A DNA stretch of 64,000 nucleotides from Opitutia bacterium (GCA_016217545.1 JACRHT010000017.1:1054001-1118000), one strand, 5' to 3'; shown: positions 27,669 to 35,474, numbered from the stretch's first letter. Numbers and translations: made by a program. Notes: generated from the sequence alone by a model not told the origin.

Positions 27669-27989
27669 ATGCGTTTGGGACAAGGTGTGGCGCAAGCAAA
27701 AACACACTCACAGTGTGTATATAGATATGTGCTTTTTCGTTACGATGAACGCTTGCGTCAGACCATACCCAGAGCATTCGGTCGCGTCCTGCGTTCCCAC
27801 AGGGAGCGCAGAAAATGGAGCCAGCTACAGTTGGCGGAGAAGGCGGACCTTCATATCAACATGATCGGTATGCTTGAACGAGGGGAGAGAGGCCCGAGCT
27901 TGGAAACCGTGTTTCAGTTCTGTGAAATCTTTGAAGTTCCAGTGGATCGGTTCATGGCCGCAGTCGCCAACGAGCTGGAAATAGATTGA
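27669..27989 (+). CDS. XRE-family helix-turn-helix regulator
   Basis: This 106-residue protein starts at the ATG at 27669, preceded by GGAGGTGAT. The helix-turn-helix of the Cro/C1 type covers about residues 40-95: FGRVLRSHRERRKWSQLQLA, then EKADLHINMIGMLERGERGP and SLETVFQFCEIFEVPVDRFM. The first 35 residues are less conserved. Small proteins like this repress their own or a neighbouring promoter in mobile elements. It is divergent from the second receiver gene and upstream of a broken second XRE gene. Confidence 0.85.
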   Translation: MRLGQGVAQAKTHSQCVYRYVLFRYDERLRQTIPRAFGRVLRSHRERRKWSQLQLAEKADLHINMIGMLERGERGPSLETVFQFCEIFEVPVDRFMAAVANELEID

Positions 27990-27992
27990 TCG

Positions 27993-28256
27993 GTGACGAA
28001 GATATCAGCGCCTTTCACGTCACCCCGCCGTCTGAAGAACGTGACCGGTCAGAATATCCACCGCATCCGGATGGCGGCCAAGCCCAAGATCACCCATGAC
28101 GACATGGCAGGTCGCCAAGCCCGACACGGCCTATAGCTATCCCAGCCACAGATTGCGAAGATCGAGAGCGGCCAGAGGCCCCTGCGCGACTTCGAGGTGG
28201 CCGCATTTGCCCGGGCTCTGAAAGTGCCTATTCAGACCTTGTTCAACGGCGTGTAG
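27993..28256 (+). pseudogene. Broken XRE-family regulator with in-frame stop
   Basis: The frame from the GTG at 27993 to the TAG at 28254-28256 reads as an 87-residue Cro/C1-type protein: GQNIHRIRMAAKPKITHDDM, then LSQPQIAKIESGQRPLRDFE and VAAFARALKVPIQTLFNG. It is interrupted by one in-frame TAG at 28134-28136 between the two halves of the helix-turn-helix. It starts 3 bp after the preceding XRE gene, so it may once have been its co-transcribed partner. A sequencing error at this single codon cannot be excluded. Confidence 0.65.
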
Positions 28257-28491
28257 GGTCGTCCGGTCGGTTTGTCCTTACCGGGGAGTTGACCCCGCCT
28301 CCAGCAACCCGCCATCGCTTTCCCGACCGGTCCGACCACGCTATGCTACGCGGTTCATTATGCACAGCCAGCCAGCTGATCTATATGGACAGCTAGAGGA
28401 GGTTGCTTCGCCCTGACTTCGACGTGACGCGCAAGACTCCTGCCTGCTGGCGATTCTCGAAGCCTTGTGAGGTCTCTTGCCTCGTCCGGAA

Positions 28492-28884
28492 TCATCGTTC
28501 GATGGCCCACAGCGCCGGGCAGGTTGTTCTCTTCTGCCGGTGCTGGCAGGCGACAACCAGTTTGCTCAGCACCCGCCGCAGGCGGCGCATCTCCTGCATC
28601 CGCCGGTCGAGGTCCGTGAGCTTCAACTCCAGCAGGTGCTTCATCTCCGCGCACGACTCCCCTGGCAAAATCCGCAGGTCAAGCAATTCGCGGATTTCCC
28701 GCAGGGTGAACCCGAGTTCCTTGGCCGACCGGATAAAGCGCAGCCGGAGCAGGGCCTCGTCGTCAAAGTCGCGGTATCCCGAGTCCGGCCAGCGATGCGC
28801 ATCGGGCAGCAGGCCCTCGCGTTCGTAAAAACGGATGGTTTGCACGTTCACTCCGGCGGATTTCGCGAGTTCTCCAATGGTCAT
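28492..28884 (-). CDS. merR: Mercuric resistance regulator MerR
   Basis: This 130-residue MerR-family protein has the N-terminal winged helix MTIGELAKSAGVNVQTIRFY, a following recognition segment (DSGYRDFDDEALLRLRFI) and the dimerisation helix. The three mercury-binding cysteines are placed as in MerR of Tn501: one in GESCAEM, and two separated by eight residues in ACQHRQKRTTC. It is divergent from the mer structural genes, and the shared region carries the dyad and overspaced promoter expected for MerR control. It should repress merT-merA without mercury and activate them when Hg(II) binds. Confidence 0.92.
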   Translation of the reverse strand: MTIGELAKSAGVNVQTIRFYEREGLLPDAHRWPDSGYRDFDDEALLRLRFIRSAKELGFTLREIRELLDLRILPGESCAEMKHLLELKLTDLDRRMQEMRRLRRVLSKLVVACQHRQKRTTCPALWAIER

Positions 28885-28895
28885 GAAGGGGGCGG

Positions 28896-28927
28896 TTGAC
28901 CTTATACCATACTACAGGGTGTATAAG
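28896..28927 (+). promoter_or_regulatory. Mer promoter and MerR operator
   Basis: TTGACC at 28896-28901 serves as -35 and TATAAG at 28922-28927 as -10, separated by 20 bases. That is longer than the 17 usual for sigma-70 and close to the 19-20 typical of MerR-activated promoters. Between and overlapping them lies a perfect 7-base dyad, CTTATAC at 28901-28907 and GTATAAG at 28921-28927. The start of merT is only 8 bases downstream of the -10, so the leader is very short or absent. Confidence 0.75.
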
Positions 28928-28934
28928 TGTCGCC

Positions 28935-29519
28935 ATGCAAAAGTCGCGTTTTTCCTGGACCCTAGCCGGCGGTCTTCTCGCCGGATTCGCCGCGTCCCTC
29001 TGCTGCGTGGGGCCGCTGGTGTCGCTCGGCTTGGGGCTGGGTAGTTTCGCGGCGTCGGCCTGGTTCGCACAATGGCGGCCGGTATTTCTCGGGCTCACCT
29101 TCGCCCTGCTGGGACTCGCCTGGTATCTGACCTACCGTCGGCCAAAGACCGACTGTGCGGACGGTTCCTGTGCCCGACCGCCCGGCAAGGCGGCGCGGCT
29201 CAGCCTGTGGCTGGGCACGCTGATTGCCCTGGCGGCGGCGATCTACCCCGCGCTGCCCGCAGCCCATCGGCCGACTGTGGCGGCGGTGGCGGCCGGGGAC
29301 GCCAGCTTCAGCGTTTCGATTCCGTCCATGGATTGCCCGCCTTGCGCCACCGGGATCGAAGCCAACCTACAACGCGCTCCGGGCGTAAAGCGGGCAACCG
29401 TTGATTTTGACAGCAAACGGGCGGTCATAGCTTACGATCCCGCTGTCACCAGCCGCGACCAGTTGCTCGCCCGGATCGACGCCACCGGATTCCAAGCCGA
29501 GCGCTCTTCCATCAAATAA
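28935..29519 (+). CDS. merT: Mercuric ion transporter MerT fused to a MerP-like HMA domain
   Basis: This 194-residue protein has a MerT-type membrane part with three helices and the vicinal cysteines in AASLCCVGPLVSLGLG of helix 1, then a second Cys pair in TDCADGSCARP. After a third helix comes an exported-side heavy-metal-associated domain (about residues 125-190) with the metal motif MDCPPCATGIEANL. It therefore combines the jobs of MerT and MerP, passing Hg(II) from outside to the cytoplasmic reductase. It is first in the mer operon and merA follows after 7 bp. Confidence 0.92.
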   Translation: MQKSRFSWTLAGGLLAGFAASLCCVGPLVSLGLGLGSFAASAWFAQWRPVFLGLTFALLGLAWYLTYRRPKTDCADGSCARPPGKAARLSLWLGTLIALAAAIYPALPAAHRPTVAAVAAGDASFSVSIPSMDCPPCATGIEANLQRAPGVKRATVDFDSKRAVIAYDPAVTSRDQLLARIDATGFQAERSSIK

Positions 29520-29526
29520 TCTCACC

Positions 29527-30999
29527 ATGTCCGACTGCTGCTCAACCCAACGAACCTCCCCGACGCAGGGAAGCGGCACCGGCCGCTCGGGCGCCGAGGG
29601 CAAACACCTGCTAATCGTGGGCGGAGGCGGAGCCGCCTTTGCTGCCGCACTGAAGGCCTCCAGCCTCGGGGCCAGAGTCACGATCATCAACGACGGACTG
29701 CCCATGGGCGGCACCTGCGTCAACGTCGGGTGCGTGCCGTCCAAGACGCTCCTGCGCGCGGCCGAGTCGCTGCATCGCGCGCAACACCCACCGCCGTTCG
29801 CCGGCATCAGCACGTCGGGCCGGCTCGAAGACTTTTCCGCGGTCATGCGGCAGAAGCGCGAGCTGGTCGAGCAGCTCCGCCAGGCCAAATACGCCGACGT
29901 GATCGGCGACGATCCGAATATCACCTTTCGGCGCGGGCGGGGCAAACTGGTTGATAACCGCACGGTCAGCGTGGATGGCGAGCACCTCCACGGCGATGCC
30001 GTGCTGATCGCAACCGGCGCGCGGCCCGCCATTCCCGCCATCCCCGGCCTTGCGCAGGTCGCCTATTTGACGAACGAATCGGCCTTCGAGATGACGGCTT
30101 TGCCGGCTTCACTGCTCGTGCTGGGCGGTCGCTACATCGCCTTGGAAATCGCCCAGTTGTTCGCCCGGCTCGGCACCCGGGTGACCGTGTTGCAACGCTC
30201 TGCGCGGATCCTGCCCGATCAATCGCCGGAGTTGACCAACGCGCTCACCGCTTACCTCGAAGCCGAGGGCATCCGCGTTGTCACCGGAGTGCAGTCGCAA
30301 CGGGTGGCCGAGCAGAACGGCGAGGTCGTTTTCGAGGCGACCGTCGGAGGCAAGTCCGAGCAGTTTCGCGCCGAACGGCTCCTCCTGGCGACGGGCCGCC
30401 AGCCCAACATCGACAGCCTCGGACTGCCCGCCGTGGGCGTCCTCACCGACGAGCGCGGATTTGTGCAAGTAGACGACATGTTGGCTACACCCGCGAAGGG
30501 AGTCTTCGCTGCCGGTGACGTGATCGGCGAACCCATGTTTGTCTATACAGCGGCCTACGAGGGCGCGCTCGCGGCGGAGAACGCCCTGACTGGTGCCGGG
30601 CGCACCCGCGACTACACCGCGCTGCCTTGGGTGGTCTTTACTGATCCCCAGGTCGCGGGCGTCGGTCTCGACGAAGCGGAAGCCCGGAAGCAGGGGATTC
30701 CGGCCGAGGCGGTGACCCTGCCACTCGCCCAAGTGCCGCGGGCCATCGCCGCGCGCGATACCCGCGGATTCATCCAACTGATTCGGAACCCCGAGACCGA
30801 TCAGGTCCTCGGGGCACGGGTGCTCGCTCCCGAAGGCGGCGAACTGCTCATGGAAGTCGCCCTGGCGATCCGCCACGGCCTGACCGTGCAATCGCTCGCC
30901 ACGGCGTTTCATCCCTATCTGACGCTCGGCGAAGGCATCAAACTCGCGGCGCTTTCCTTCGGCAAGGATGTGAAAAAACTGAGTTGCTGTGCCGCCTAA
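29527..30999 (+). CDS. merA: Mercuric reductase MerA
   Basis: This 490-residue FAD-dependent enzyme reduces Hg(II) to Hg(0) with NADPH. The FAD-binding GGGGAAFAAALKA lies near residue 32, the redox-active pair C64/C69 is in GGTCVNVGCVPSK, the NADPH-binding stretch LLVLGGRYIALEIA is near 195, the second FAD segment GVFAAGDVIG is near 325, and the C-terminal vicinal cysteines are C487-C488 (KLSCCAA) that hand over mercury. There is no N-terminal HMA domain; that function is in the fused MerT upstream. No merB organomercurial lyase is present, so resistance should be limited to inorganic mercury. Confidence 0.96.
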   Translation: MSDCCSTQRTSPTQGSGTGRSGAEGKHLLIVGGGGAAFAAALKASSLGARVTIINDGLPMGGTCVNVGCVPSKTLLRAAESLHRAQHPPPFAGISTSGRLEDFSAVMRQKRELVEQLRQAKYADVIGDDPNITFRRGRGKLVDNRTVSVDGEHLHGDAVLIATGARPAIPAIPGLAQVAYLTNESAFEMTALPASLLVLGGRYIALEIAQLFARLGTRVTVLQRSARILPDQSPELTNALTAYLEAEGIRVVTGVQSQRVAEQNGEVVFEATVGGKSEQFRAERLLLATGRQPNIDSLGLPAVGVLTDERGFVQVDDMLATPAKGVFAAGDVIGEPMFVYTAAYEGALAAENALTGAGRTRDYTALPWVVFTDPQVAGVGLDEAEARKQGIPAEAVTLPLAQVPRAIAARDTRGFIQLIRNPETDQVLGARVLAPEGGELLMEVALAIRHGLTVQSLATAFHPYLTLGEGIKLAALSFGKDVKKLSCCAA

Positions 31000-31180
31000 C
31001 GCCTGCGGCTGTTCTGAGCATGGAGCGCGGTCACCGCGACGGAAACGCCTTAGCCGCCCTGACATGAAGCGTGGCGGGTTTATGCTCATCTCCGCACGAG
31101 GAGCCGTGGTGGCCTATTTTTGTGACAGCAATAGCCAGTGATAATGGTCAATGCTGTCGGAAAATAAACTTGGCGGAGAT

Positions 31181-31218
31181 TGGCCGTATTCGTCGCGGCT
31201 TTTGGCCGTATTCGTCGC
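31181..31218 (+). repeat. Pair of 16-bp direct repeats, 22-bp period
   Basis: TGGCCGTATTCGTCGC occurs at 31181-31196 and again, perfectly, at 31203-31218, a period of 22 bases or about two helical turns. A degenerate partial copy (TGGCGGAGAT) precedes at 31171. Two identical sites on the same helical face suggest a protein-binding array, but nothing identifies the protein. Confidence 0.6.
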
Positions 31219-31286
31219 TTCTTTGTTGCTGGGGACGGGGTTGGTTCGGGGAGTGGGCGGGCGTTGCAGGGAGTCGCCGGAGCTCC

Positions 31287-31369
31287 GCGCATCGGCTCCC
31301 GATGCGCTGCCTACGGTGTGTCCGGCCTCGAGGCCGGCACACCTATCTGGGGGCTCGGGCCGCCCCCAG
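31287..31369. repeat. Cluster of three consecutive hairpins
   Basis: The first is GCGCATCGG/CCGATGCGC at 31287-31307 (9 perfect pairs, 3-base loop). The second is GGTGTG(T)CCGGCCTC/GAGGCCGGCACACC at 31315-31343 (14 pairs with one bulged T). The third is CTGGGGGC/GCCCCCAG at 31347-31369 (8 perfect pairs, 7-base loop). They are separated by only 7 and 3 bases. The arrangement resembles dispersed REP-like palindromes or a structured RNA. Confidence 0.7.
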
Positions 31370-31445
31370 CCCCGGGCCTATTTTTCCACGCACTGTATGT
31401 TCGCGCCAGCTGATAGATTTGAACCCGAGCCCAAAGGATACTGTC

Positions 31446-32150
31446 ATGGCGGCGACCATGAAACTGCTGCACGTTTCCGATCTGCATTTCCGCGTCCACT
31501 GGTTCGAGTGGGTGGCAGCGCAGGCGGCGCAATTCGATGCCGTGTGCTTCAGTGGAGACCTGCTGGATGTCTTCCCGAACGCGAGCATCGGCCTTCGAGC
31601 ACAGTGCAAATGGATGCGCACTTGGCTCGGGAATTTTCCCGGGAGGATGTATGTGTGCAGCGGTAACCACGATTGGTGGCCGCCGCAGGAGCACGTCAGC
31701 GACAACGATACGCAGGGCGGTTGGCTGAAGAAGGCCGCCGGCCCGAAGGTGCGCGTCGATGGCACGTCGGAAATCTTCCAAGGGTATCGTTTCGTTTGCT
31801 GCCCTTGGTTTGGGGTTCCGGTGGTTCCCGGCTCCGAACCCGCCGTGGTGCTCGTGCACGCCCCGCCACTGGGCACACCGCTGTCCTCCGATTTGGGCCA
31901 CGAGGCGGGCGATCCCGAAGTGACTGCGGCCGTCATGAAGCTGCCGGCCGGAAGCTTCGTTCTTTCGGGACACATCCATGATCCCAAGCGCTGGTGCCAC
32001 CGCCTCGGCCCGGCGTGGTGTTTCAATCCGGGCGTGGATTTCCAGGCGCTGGAGCCGAATCACATCGTCATCGATACGGCGGCCGGGGAAGCTGAATTTC
32101 ACGGCCGGGGCTCTATTCAGTGGGTCTCACTAGCGATTAAGAAACGGTAA
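31446..32150 (+). CDS. Calcineurin-like metallophosphoesterase 1 of the TA cluster
   Basis: This 234-residue protein has all metallophosphoesterase blocks: KLLHVSDLHFR (D-x-H), CFSGDLLDVF (GD), CSGNHDWW (GNHD), VLVHAPP and LSGHIHDPKRW (GHxH). It is short and has no accessory domain, signal peptide or membrane segment. ATGs at 31446 and 31458 are both possible starts. It is followed after 42 bp by hipB and hipA. A close homologue occupies the same place before the second hip unit (33780), which argues that the phosphoesterase belongs to the module. Substrate unknown; phosphoprotein or nucleotide hydrolysis is possible. Confidence 0.88.
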   Translation: MAATMKLLHVSDLHFRVHWFEWVAAQAAQFDAVCFSGDLLDVFPNASIGLRAQCKWMRTWLGNFPGRMYVCSGNHDWWPPQEHVSDNDTQGGWLKKAAGPKVRVDGTSEIFQGYRFVCCPWFGVPVVPGSEPAVVLVHAPPLGTPLSSDLGHEAGDPEVTAAVMKLPAGSFVLSGHIHDPKRWCHRLGPAWCFNPGVDFQALEPNHIVIDTAAGEAEFHGRGSIQWVSLAIKKR

Positions 32151-32192
32151 TATAATATCGACTAACGGCATAATATGACGATAGTCGCTGCT
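32151..32192 (+). promoter_or_regulatory. Promoter/operator of the first hipBA unit
   Basis: This short AT-rich gap carries TATAAT at 32151-32156 as a -10 candidate; no clear -35 precedes it. An inverted repeat CGACTA (32159-32164) / TAGTCG (32182-32187), 17 bases apart, lies just before the hipB start. HipB-type antitoxins bind such dyads to repress their own operon, so this is a likely autoregulatory site. Confidence 0.45.
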
Positions 32193-32495
32193 ATGTTATC
32201 GCTAAGAAGCGCTCCGGAAGTCGCCGCTGAACTCGCCCAACGGGTTCGAGCGCGGCGCTTGCAGCGCGCCTGGACCCAAGCGGAAATGGCCCGGCGGGCG
32301 GGGATCAGGGAGGCGACCTATGTCCTGTTCGAGCGCACGGGCAAGATTTCACTCCTCCGGCTTTTGAAGGTGCTCGACATGCTGGGCCTGCTGGAAGAGT
32401 TCGACCGCATCGCGCGTGAGCCGGATTTGTCCACCGTGACGCTCGCTGAATTAGTGAAACCGACGCGGCAACGGGGCAGCCGGAAACGCCCATGA
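32193..32495 (+). CDS. HipB-like XRE antitoxin 1
   Basis: This 100-residue protein has a central Cro/C1 helix-turn-helix: VAAELAQRVRARRLQRAWTQ, then AEMARRAGIREATYVLFERT and ISLLRLLKVLDML. The ATG at 32193 is preferred over 32175 because it gives the same length and the same opening (MLSL versus MLAL) as the second copy at 35475. The stop overlaps the hipA start by ATGA, the usual antitoxin-toxin coupling. It should neutralise the HipA kinase and repress the operon. Confidence 0.88.
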   Translation: MLSLRSAPEVAAELAQRVRARRLQRAWTQAEMARRAGIREATYVLFERTGKISLLRLLKVLDMLGLLEEFDRIAREPDLSTVTLAELVKPTRQRGSRKRP

Positions 32496-33721
32496 GCCAG
32501 ATCACTGTCAGGTATCTCGGGCAAAGAGTGGGCCGTCTGGCGGAGACGTCGGCTGGCCTGGCGTTTGAATACGATCCCGGCTTCATCGCCACCGGCCACG
32601 AACTGTCCCCGTTCAATCTGCCGTTGCGGCCGGGCGTCCAAACCCGGGGCGGCCAGAAGTTGCCCGGATTGTTTGATGATTCCCTGCCCGATGCGTGGGG
32701 CCGGCGCGTGATGCTGGAGTGGTTTCGGCAGCAGGGGACCGCCGAGCACCAGGTGACGCCACTCGCGATGCTCGCCTTTGTCGGCGCCCACGGCATGGGG
32801 GCGTTGACCTATGAACCGGCGCGGGACGCCTCCGAGCATCCCTGGACCGCCGTGTCCTTGGACGCGCTGCAAGCGGCGGCCATGCGGGCGGAGCAGGCCG
32901 GAGAAATCGACCTGAACGTCTTGGCGGGAGTGGGCTCGTCCGCCGGCGGTGCCCGGCCGAAGGCGCTGATCGCACTGTCGCGGAAAGGCTCGGCTCGCAC
33001 GCTCGCCGGCGCCGGGGAGGTGCCGACAACCCATGACGCCTGGCTCGTGAAGTTCGACACCAGCCCCGACAATGCGCATGGACCGATGGAGGAAGCCTAT
33101 GCCCTGATGGCGCGGGCGGCCGGTGTCGAGATGCCCGAGACGCGGCTCCTCGAAACCAAGCAGGACGGCAATGTGCGGCGGCATTTCACGGTGAAGCGTT
33201 TCGACCGCGAGGGCGCGGAGCGCATCCATCACCACACCCTCGCCGCCATGCTGCAGGTGGGCGGCGGCGATTTGAATTATGAAACTTTTCTGCGGGTCGC
33301 GCGGCGCCTCACGCAGGACGAGGGCGAAGTCTGGCGCGCGTTCCGGCGGGCCGCGTTCAATGTGCTTGCCAGCAATCGCGACGATCATGGCAAGAACCAT
33401 GGGTTTCTGTATCGGGGCAAAAAATGGCAGCTCGGACCCGCCTATGACCTGACTTTCTCCAGCGCCCAGCAACTGCCCGAGCGGGGCATGGCAATCCAAG
33501 GCGAGCGCCGGGCCGCCGGGGTGGAGCATTTGCTGGCGTTGGCCAAAAACGAAGGCCTCGCCCAGCGCCAGGCCGAGGGCATTATCGAGCAAGTCCGGGC
33601 CAGTGTCGCCCGTTGGCGGGAATTCGCGGACCAGGCGCAGGTGCCGATACTCAAGGCGGCGGAAGTGAGTCACGCGCTTGCTCCCGCGCCTCGCCAACGT
33701 CTTGGACCCTCAGCTTGGTAA
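32492..33721 (+). CDS. HipA-like serine/threonine kinase toxin 1
   Basis: This 409-residue protein has the HipA N-terminal domain (VGRLAETSAGLAFEYDP, LPDAWGRRVML) and the kinase core. The Gly-rich loop with regulatory Ser is GVGSSAGGARPKALI near residue 150, the catalytic block is ASNRDDHGKNHGFLY near 290, and the metal-binding Asp is in PAYDLTFS near 315. By family it phosphorylates a translation factor such as glutamyl-tRNA synthetase and stops growth unless bound by HipB. It is coupled to hipB upstream. The second phosphoesterase starts 59 bp downstream. Confidence 0.92.
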   Translation: MSQITVRYLGQRVGRLAETSAGLAFEYDPGFIATGHELSPFNLPLRPGVQTRGGQKLPGLFDDSLPDAWGRRVMLEWFRQQGTAEHQVTPLAMLAFVGAHGMGALTYEPARDASEHPWTAVSLDALQAAAMRAEQAGEIDLNVLAGVGSSAGGARPKALIALSRKGSARTLAGAGEVPTTHDAWLVKFDTSPDNAHGPMEEAYALMARAAGVEMPETRLLETKQDGNVRRHFTVKRFDREGAERIHHHTLAAMLQVGGGDLNYETFLRVARRLTQDEGEVWRAFRRAAFNVLASNRDDHGKNHGFLYRGKKWQLGPAYDLTFSSAQQLPERGMAIQGERRAAGVEHLLALAKNEGLAQRQAEGIIEQVRASVARWREFADQAQVPILKAAEVSHALAPAPRQRLGPSAW

Positions 33722-33779
33722 CCCGAGATTTTGACCGCTTGGAACCGGCTGATGACGCCCGAGGTCTGCCCCCGTCCCC

Positions 33780-34474
33780 ATGAAACTGCTGCACGTCTCG
33801 ATCTGCATTATCGCACCCACTGGTTCAAGTGGGTGGCGGCGCAGGCTTGCGGATACGATGCCGTCTGCCTGTCGGGTGATTTGCTGGACATGTTCGGCAC
33901 CGCGAAAACCCCTTTGCGGCACCAGGCCAATTGGGTGCGCGACTGGCTGCGGGAATTTCCCGGCCGGTTGTTCGTCTGCTCCGGCAATCATGACTGGTGG
34001 GACGCGGATGGGATCGTGGACACGGATGCGCATTGCGGCTGGCTGGACAAGATGGGGCGGCCTGAGGTCACGGTCGACGGCCAGGGGGCCTATTGCGGCG
34101 ACTACTACATTTTCTGTCATCCCTTCAGGTTCCCGCCGGTCTGGCCGCAGGCTCCTCAAGGGAAATGGATTCTGTTGCACCATGTTCCGCCGGCTTTGGC
34201 GGCGACCGGCATGGGTGGGACCGGTGGGAACGACAACGGCTGCCGGCTGTTGGCCGGAGCGCTGACCACCGCGGCCCGGCCACCGTGGATCGTCCTGTCG
34301 GGACACCTGCACAAACCGAAATCATGGCGAGGCCGGTGCGGTCCGTCCTGGTCGCTCAACCCTACCTTTGACGAACAGGCCGCGATCCCAAATCACATCA
34401 TCATCGACACGGCGACCGGCACGGTGACGTGGGTCACGGAACGGGCCGGCCGCTGGCCGGTGCAGGTGCTGTGA
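33780..34474 (+). pseudogene. Metallophosphoesterase 2 of the TA cluster, frameshifted near its start
   Basis: The ATG at 33780 begins MKLLHVS exactly as in the first copy, but one base is missing at about 33797-33800 (CACGTCTCGATCTG where copy 1 has CACGTTTCCGATCTG). The rest of the protein is in another frame: LHYRTHWFKWVAAQACGYDA, CLSGDLLDMF, CSGNHDWWDAD and LSGHLHKPKSW. The lost codon is the metal-binding Asp of the D-x-H block. Translation from an upstream ATG in the second frame (33731) would restore length but not that residue. It is either a recent pseudogene or an assembly error. It lies between hipA1 and the nucleotidyltransferase gene. Confidence 0.8.
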
Positions 34475-34508
34475 TTTTCAGCGCCAGCGCAGACCATCCC
34501 TTTCGCTC

Positions 34509-34913
34509 ATGCCTCGCTCGAACCCCAAGCCTGAGTCTCCTCCCCGCATCCAACGTGCCGGTGACTTGGTATTGCCACCGCCGGTCCCGCCGCAGGCACG
34601 AGGACAGGTCGCACCCCCACCACTGGCAGAGATCATTCGCCACGTGCCACCATTCTGCCGGAATCATGGCATCACCCGGCTCGAGATTTTCGGCTCCGTG
34701 GCCCGCGGTGATGCCGCGGTGGGCAGCGATGTGGACTTGATCGCCACTTTCGCCCATCACCCCGGCCTGGAGATTGTTTCCATGGAGGAGGAATGCGCCC
34801 AGCTGCTGGGCGTTCCGGTGCACCTGCTGACATACGAAACCATAGCAGAAATGACGAACCCCTATCGCAAGGCATCGATTCAACGCGACCGCCGTATCAT
34901 CTATGAAAGCTAG
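34509..34913 (+). CDS. MntA-like nucleotidyltransferase antitoxin
   Basis: This 134-residue protein has a Pro-rich N-terminal stretch of about 40 residues, then a minimal nucleotidyltransferase fold. The GSX10DXD motif is complete in IFGSVARGDAAVGSDVDLIA. In MntA-HepT systems such a protein AMPylates the HEPN toxin and silences it. The HEPN gene begins 11 bases before this one ends, so the pair is translationally coupled. The N-terminal extension is unusual for the family. Confidence 0.9.
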   Translation: MPRSNPKPESPPRIQRAGDLVLPPPVPPQARGQVAPPPLAEIIRHVPPFCRNHGITRLEIFGSVARGDAAVGSDVDLIATFAHHPGLEIVSMEEECAQLLGVPVHLLTYETIAEMTNPYRKASIQRDRRIIYES

Positions 34914-35262
34914 ATCGCCCAAAGACGACCGAGCCTATGTGCATGACCTGCTGGAATCGGCCCGCTTGGCCGACAACTATTTGCAGGGACTGACGCTGGT
35001 CCAATTCTTGGATGATCCCAGAACTCAGGATGCGGTCGTTCTCCGGCTCACGATGATCGACGACTTTGCCCAGAAGTTGGCCCCGGCGACAGTGGCGAAC
35101 ATGCCCGCTGGTTCAATCCAGCAGGCTCGGAGCCTCCGCAGCCGCATGGCTCATCCCGACGGCCGGGTCGATTTCCCGACGGTCTGGAACATCGCCCAGC
35201 AGGAATTGCAACCGCTTGCTGTTGCGTTGGAGAAATACCTCCTCGCGCAAGAGCCACCTTGA
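34903..35262 (+). CDS. HepT-like HEPN-domain (DUF86) toxin
   Basis: This 119-residue all-helical protein opens with the DUF86 pattern (DRAYVHDLLESARLADNYLQ) and carries the HEPN RNase motif R-x4-H in LRSRMAHPDGRVDF. In characterised HepT the motif continues to a tyrosine (HxY) that is AMPylated by MntA; here the residues after His are Pro-Asp, so that tyrosine is absent. The protein is coupled to the nucleotidyltransferase gene by an 11-base overlap. It is probably an RNase toxin, with a control mechanism that may differ from the reference pair. Confidence 0.88.
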   Translation: MKARSPKDDRAYVHDLLESARLADNYLQGLTLVQFLDDPRTQDAVVLRLTMIDDFAQKLAPATVANMPAGSIQQARSLRSRMAHPDGRVDFPTVWNIAQQELQPLAVALEKYLLAQEPP

Positions 35263-35412
35263 GGCGAGGGACTCGGTGGAGCCAGATACAAGCCACCTCC
35301 GGTGGATTTAGCGCACAACTCCTGCCTGGAGTGTTCGCGGTGCGTGCTCGCCTGAACCCGATCCAACGGCAAAATATGCAACTGCCTTAACCCCGGGGCC
35401 AAGGTGACCCAA

Positions 35413-35474
35413 ATTGAATCAATAACTGCTAACTATTTGTTTGATATACCAATTAATTTGACTCTACTACCAAT
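35413..35474 (+). promoter_or_regulatory. AT-rich control region of the second hipBA unit
   Basis: This AT-rich stretch contrasts sharply with its GC-rich surroundings. It holds the palindrome ATTGAATCAAT at 35413-35423 and two direct copies of TACCAAT at 35447-35453 and 35468-35474, 21 bases apart, the second touching the hipB start codon. These are likely antitoxin-binding and promoter elements. No unambiguous -35/-10 pair can be chosen. Confidence 0.4.

Larger units (their letters stand above)
31000..31445. other. Repeat- and hairpin-rich intergenic region between mer and the TA cluster
   Basis: These 446 bases contain no convincing gene. They hold a pair of 16-bp direct repeats (31181-31218) and three hairpins in a row (31287-31369), listed separately. 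An open frame in phase with the phosphoesterase extends back to 31071 but lacks any recognisable protein sequence. The region may be the junction between two independently acquired cargo modules. Confidence 0.5.

Noticed and set aside
28341-28654. Short minus-strand frames downstream of merR
   Set aside because: They mostly overlap merR in another frame, are rich in Arg/Ser/Ala and show no family pattern. The gap 28257-28491 is left without a gene.
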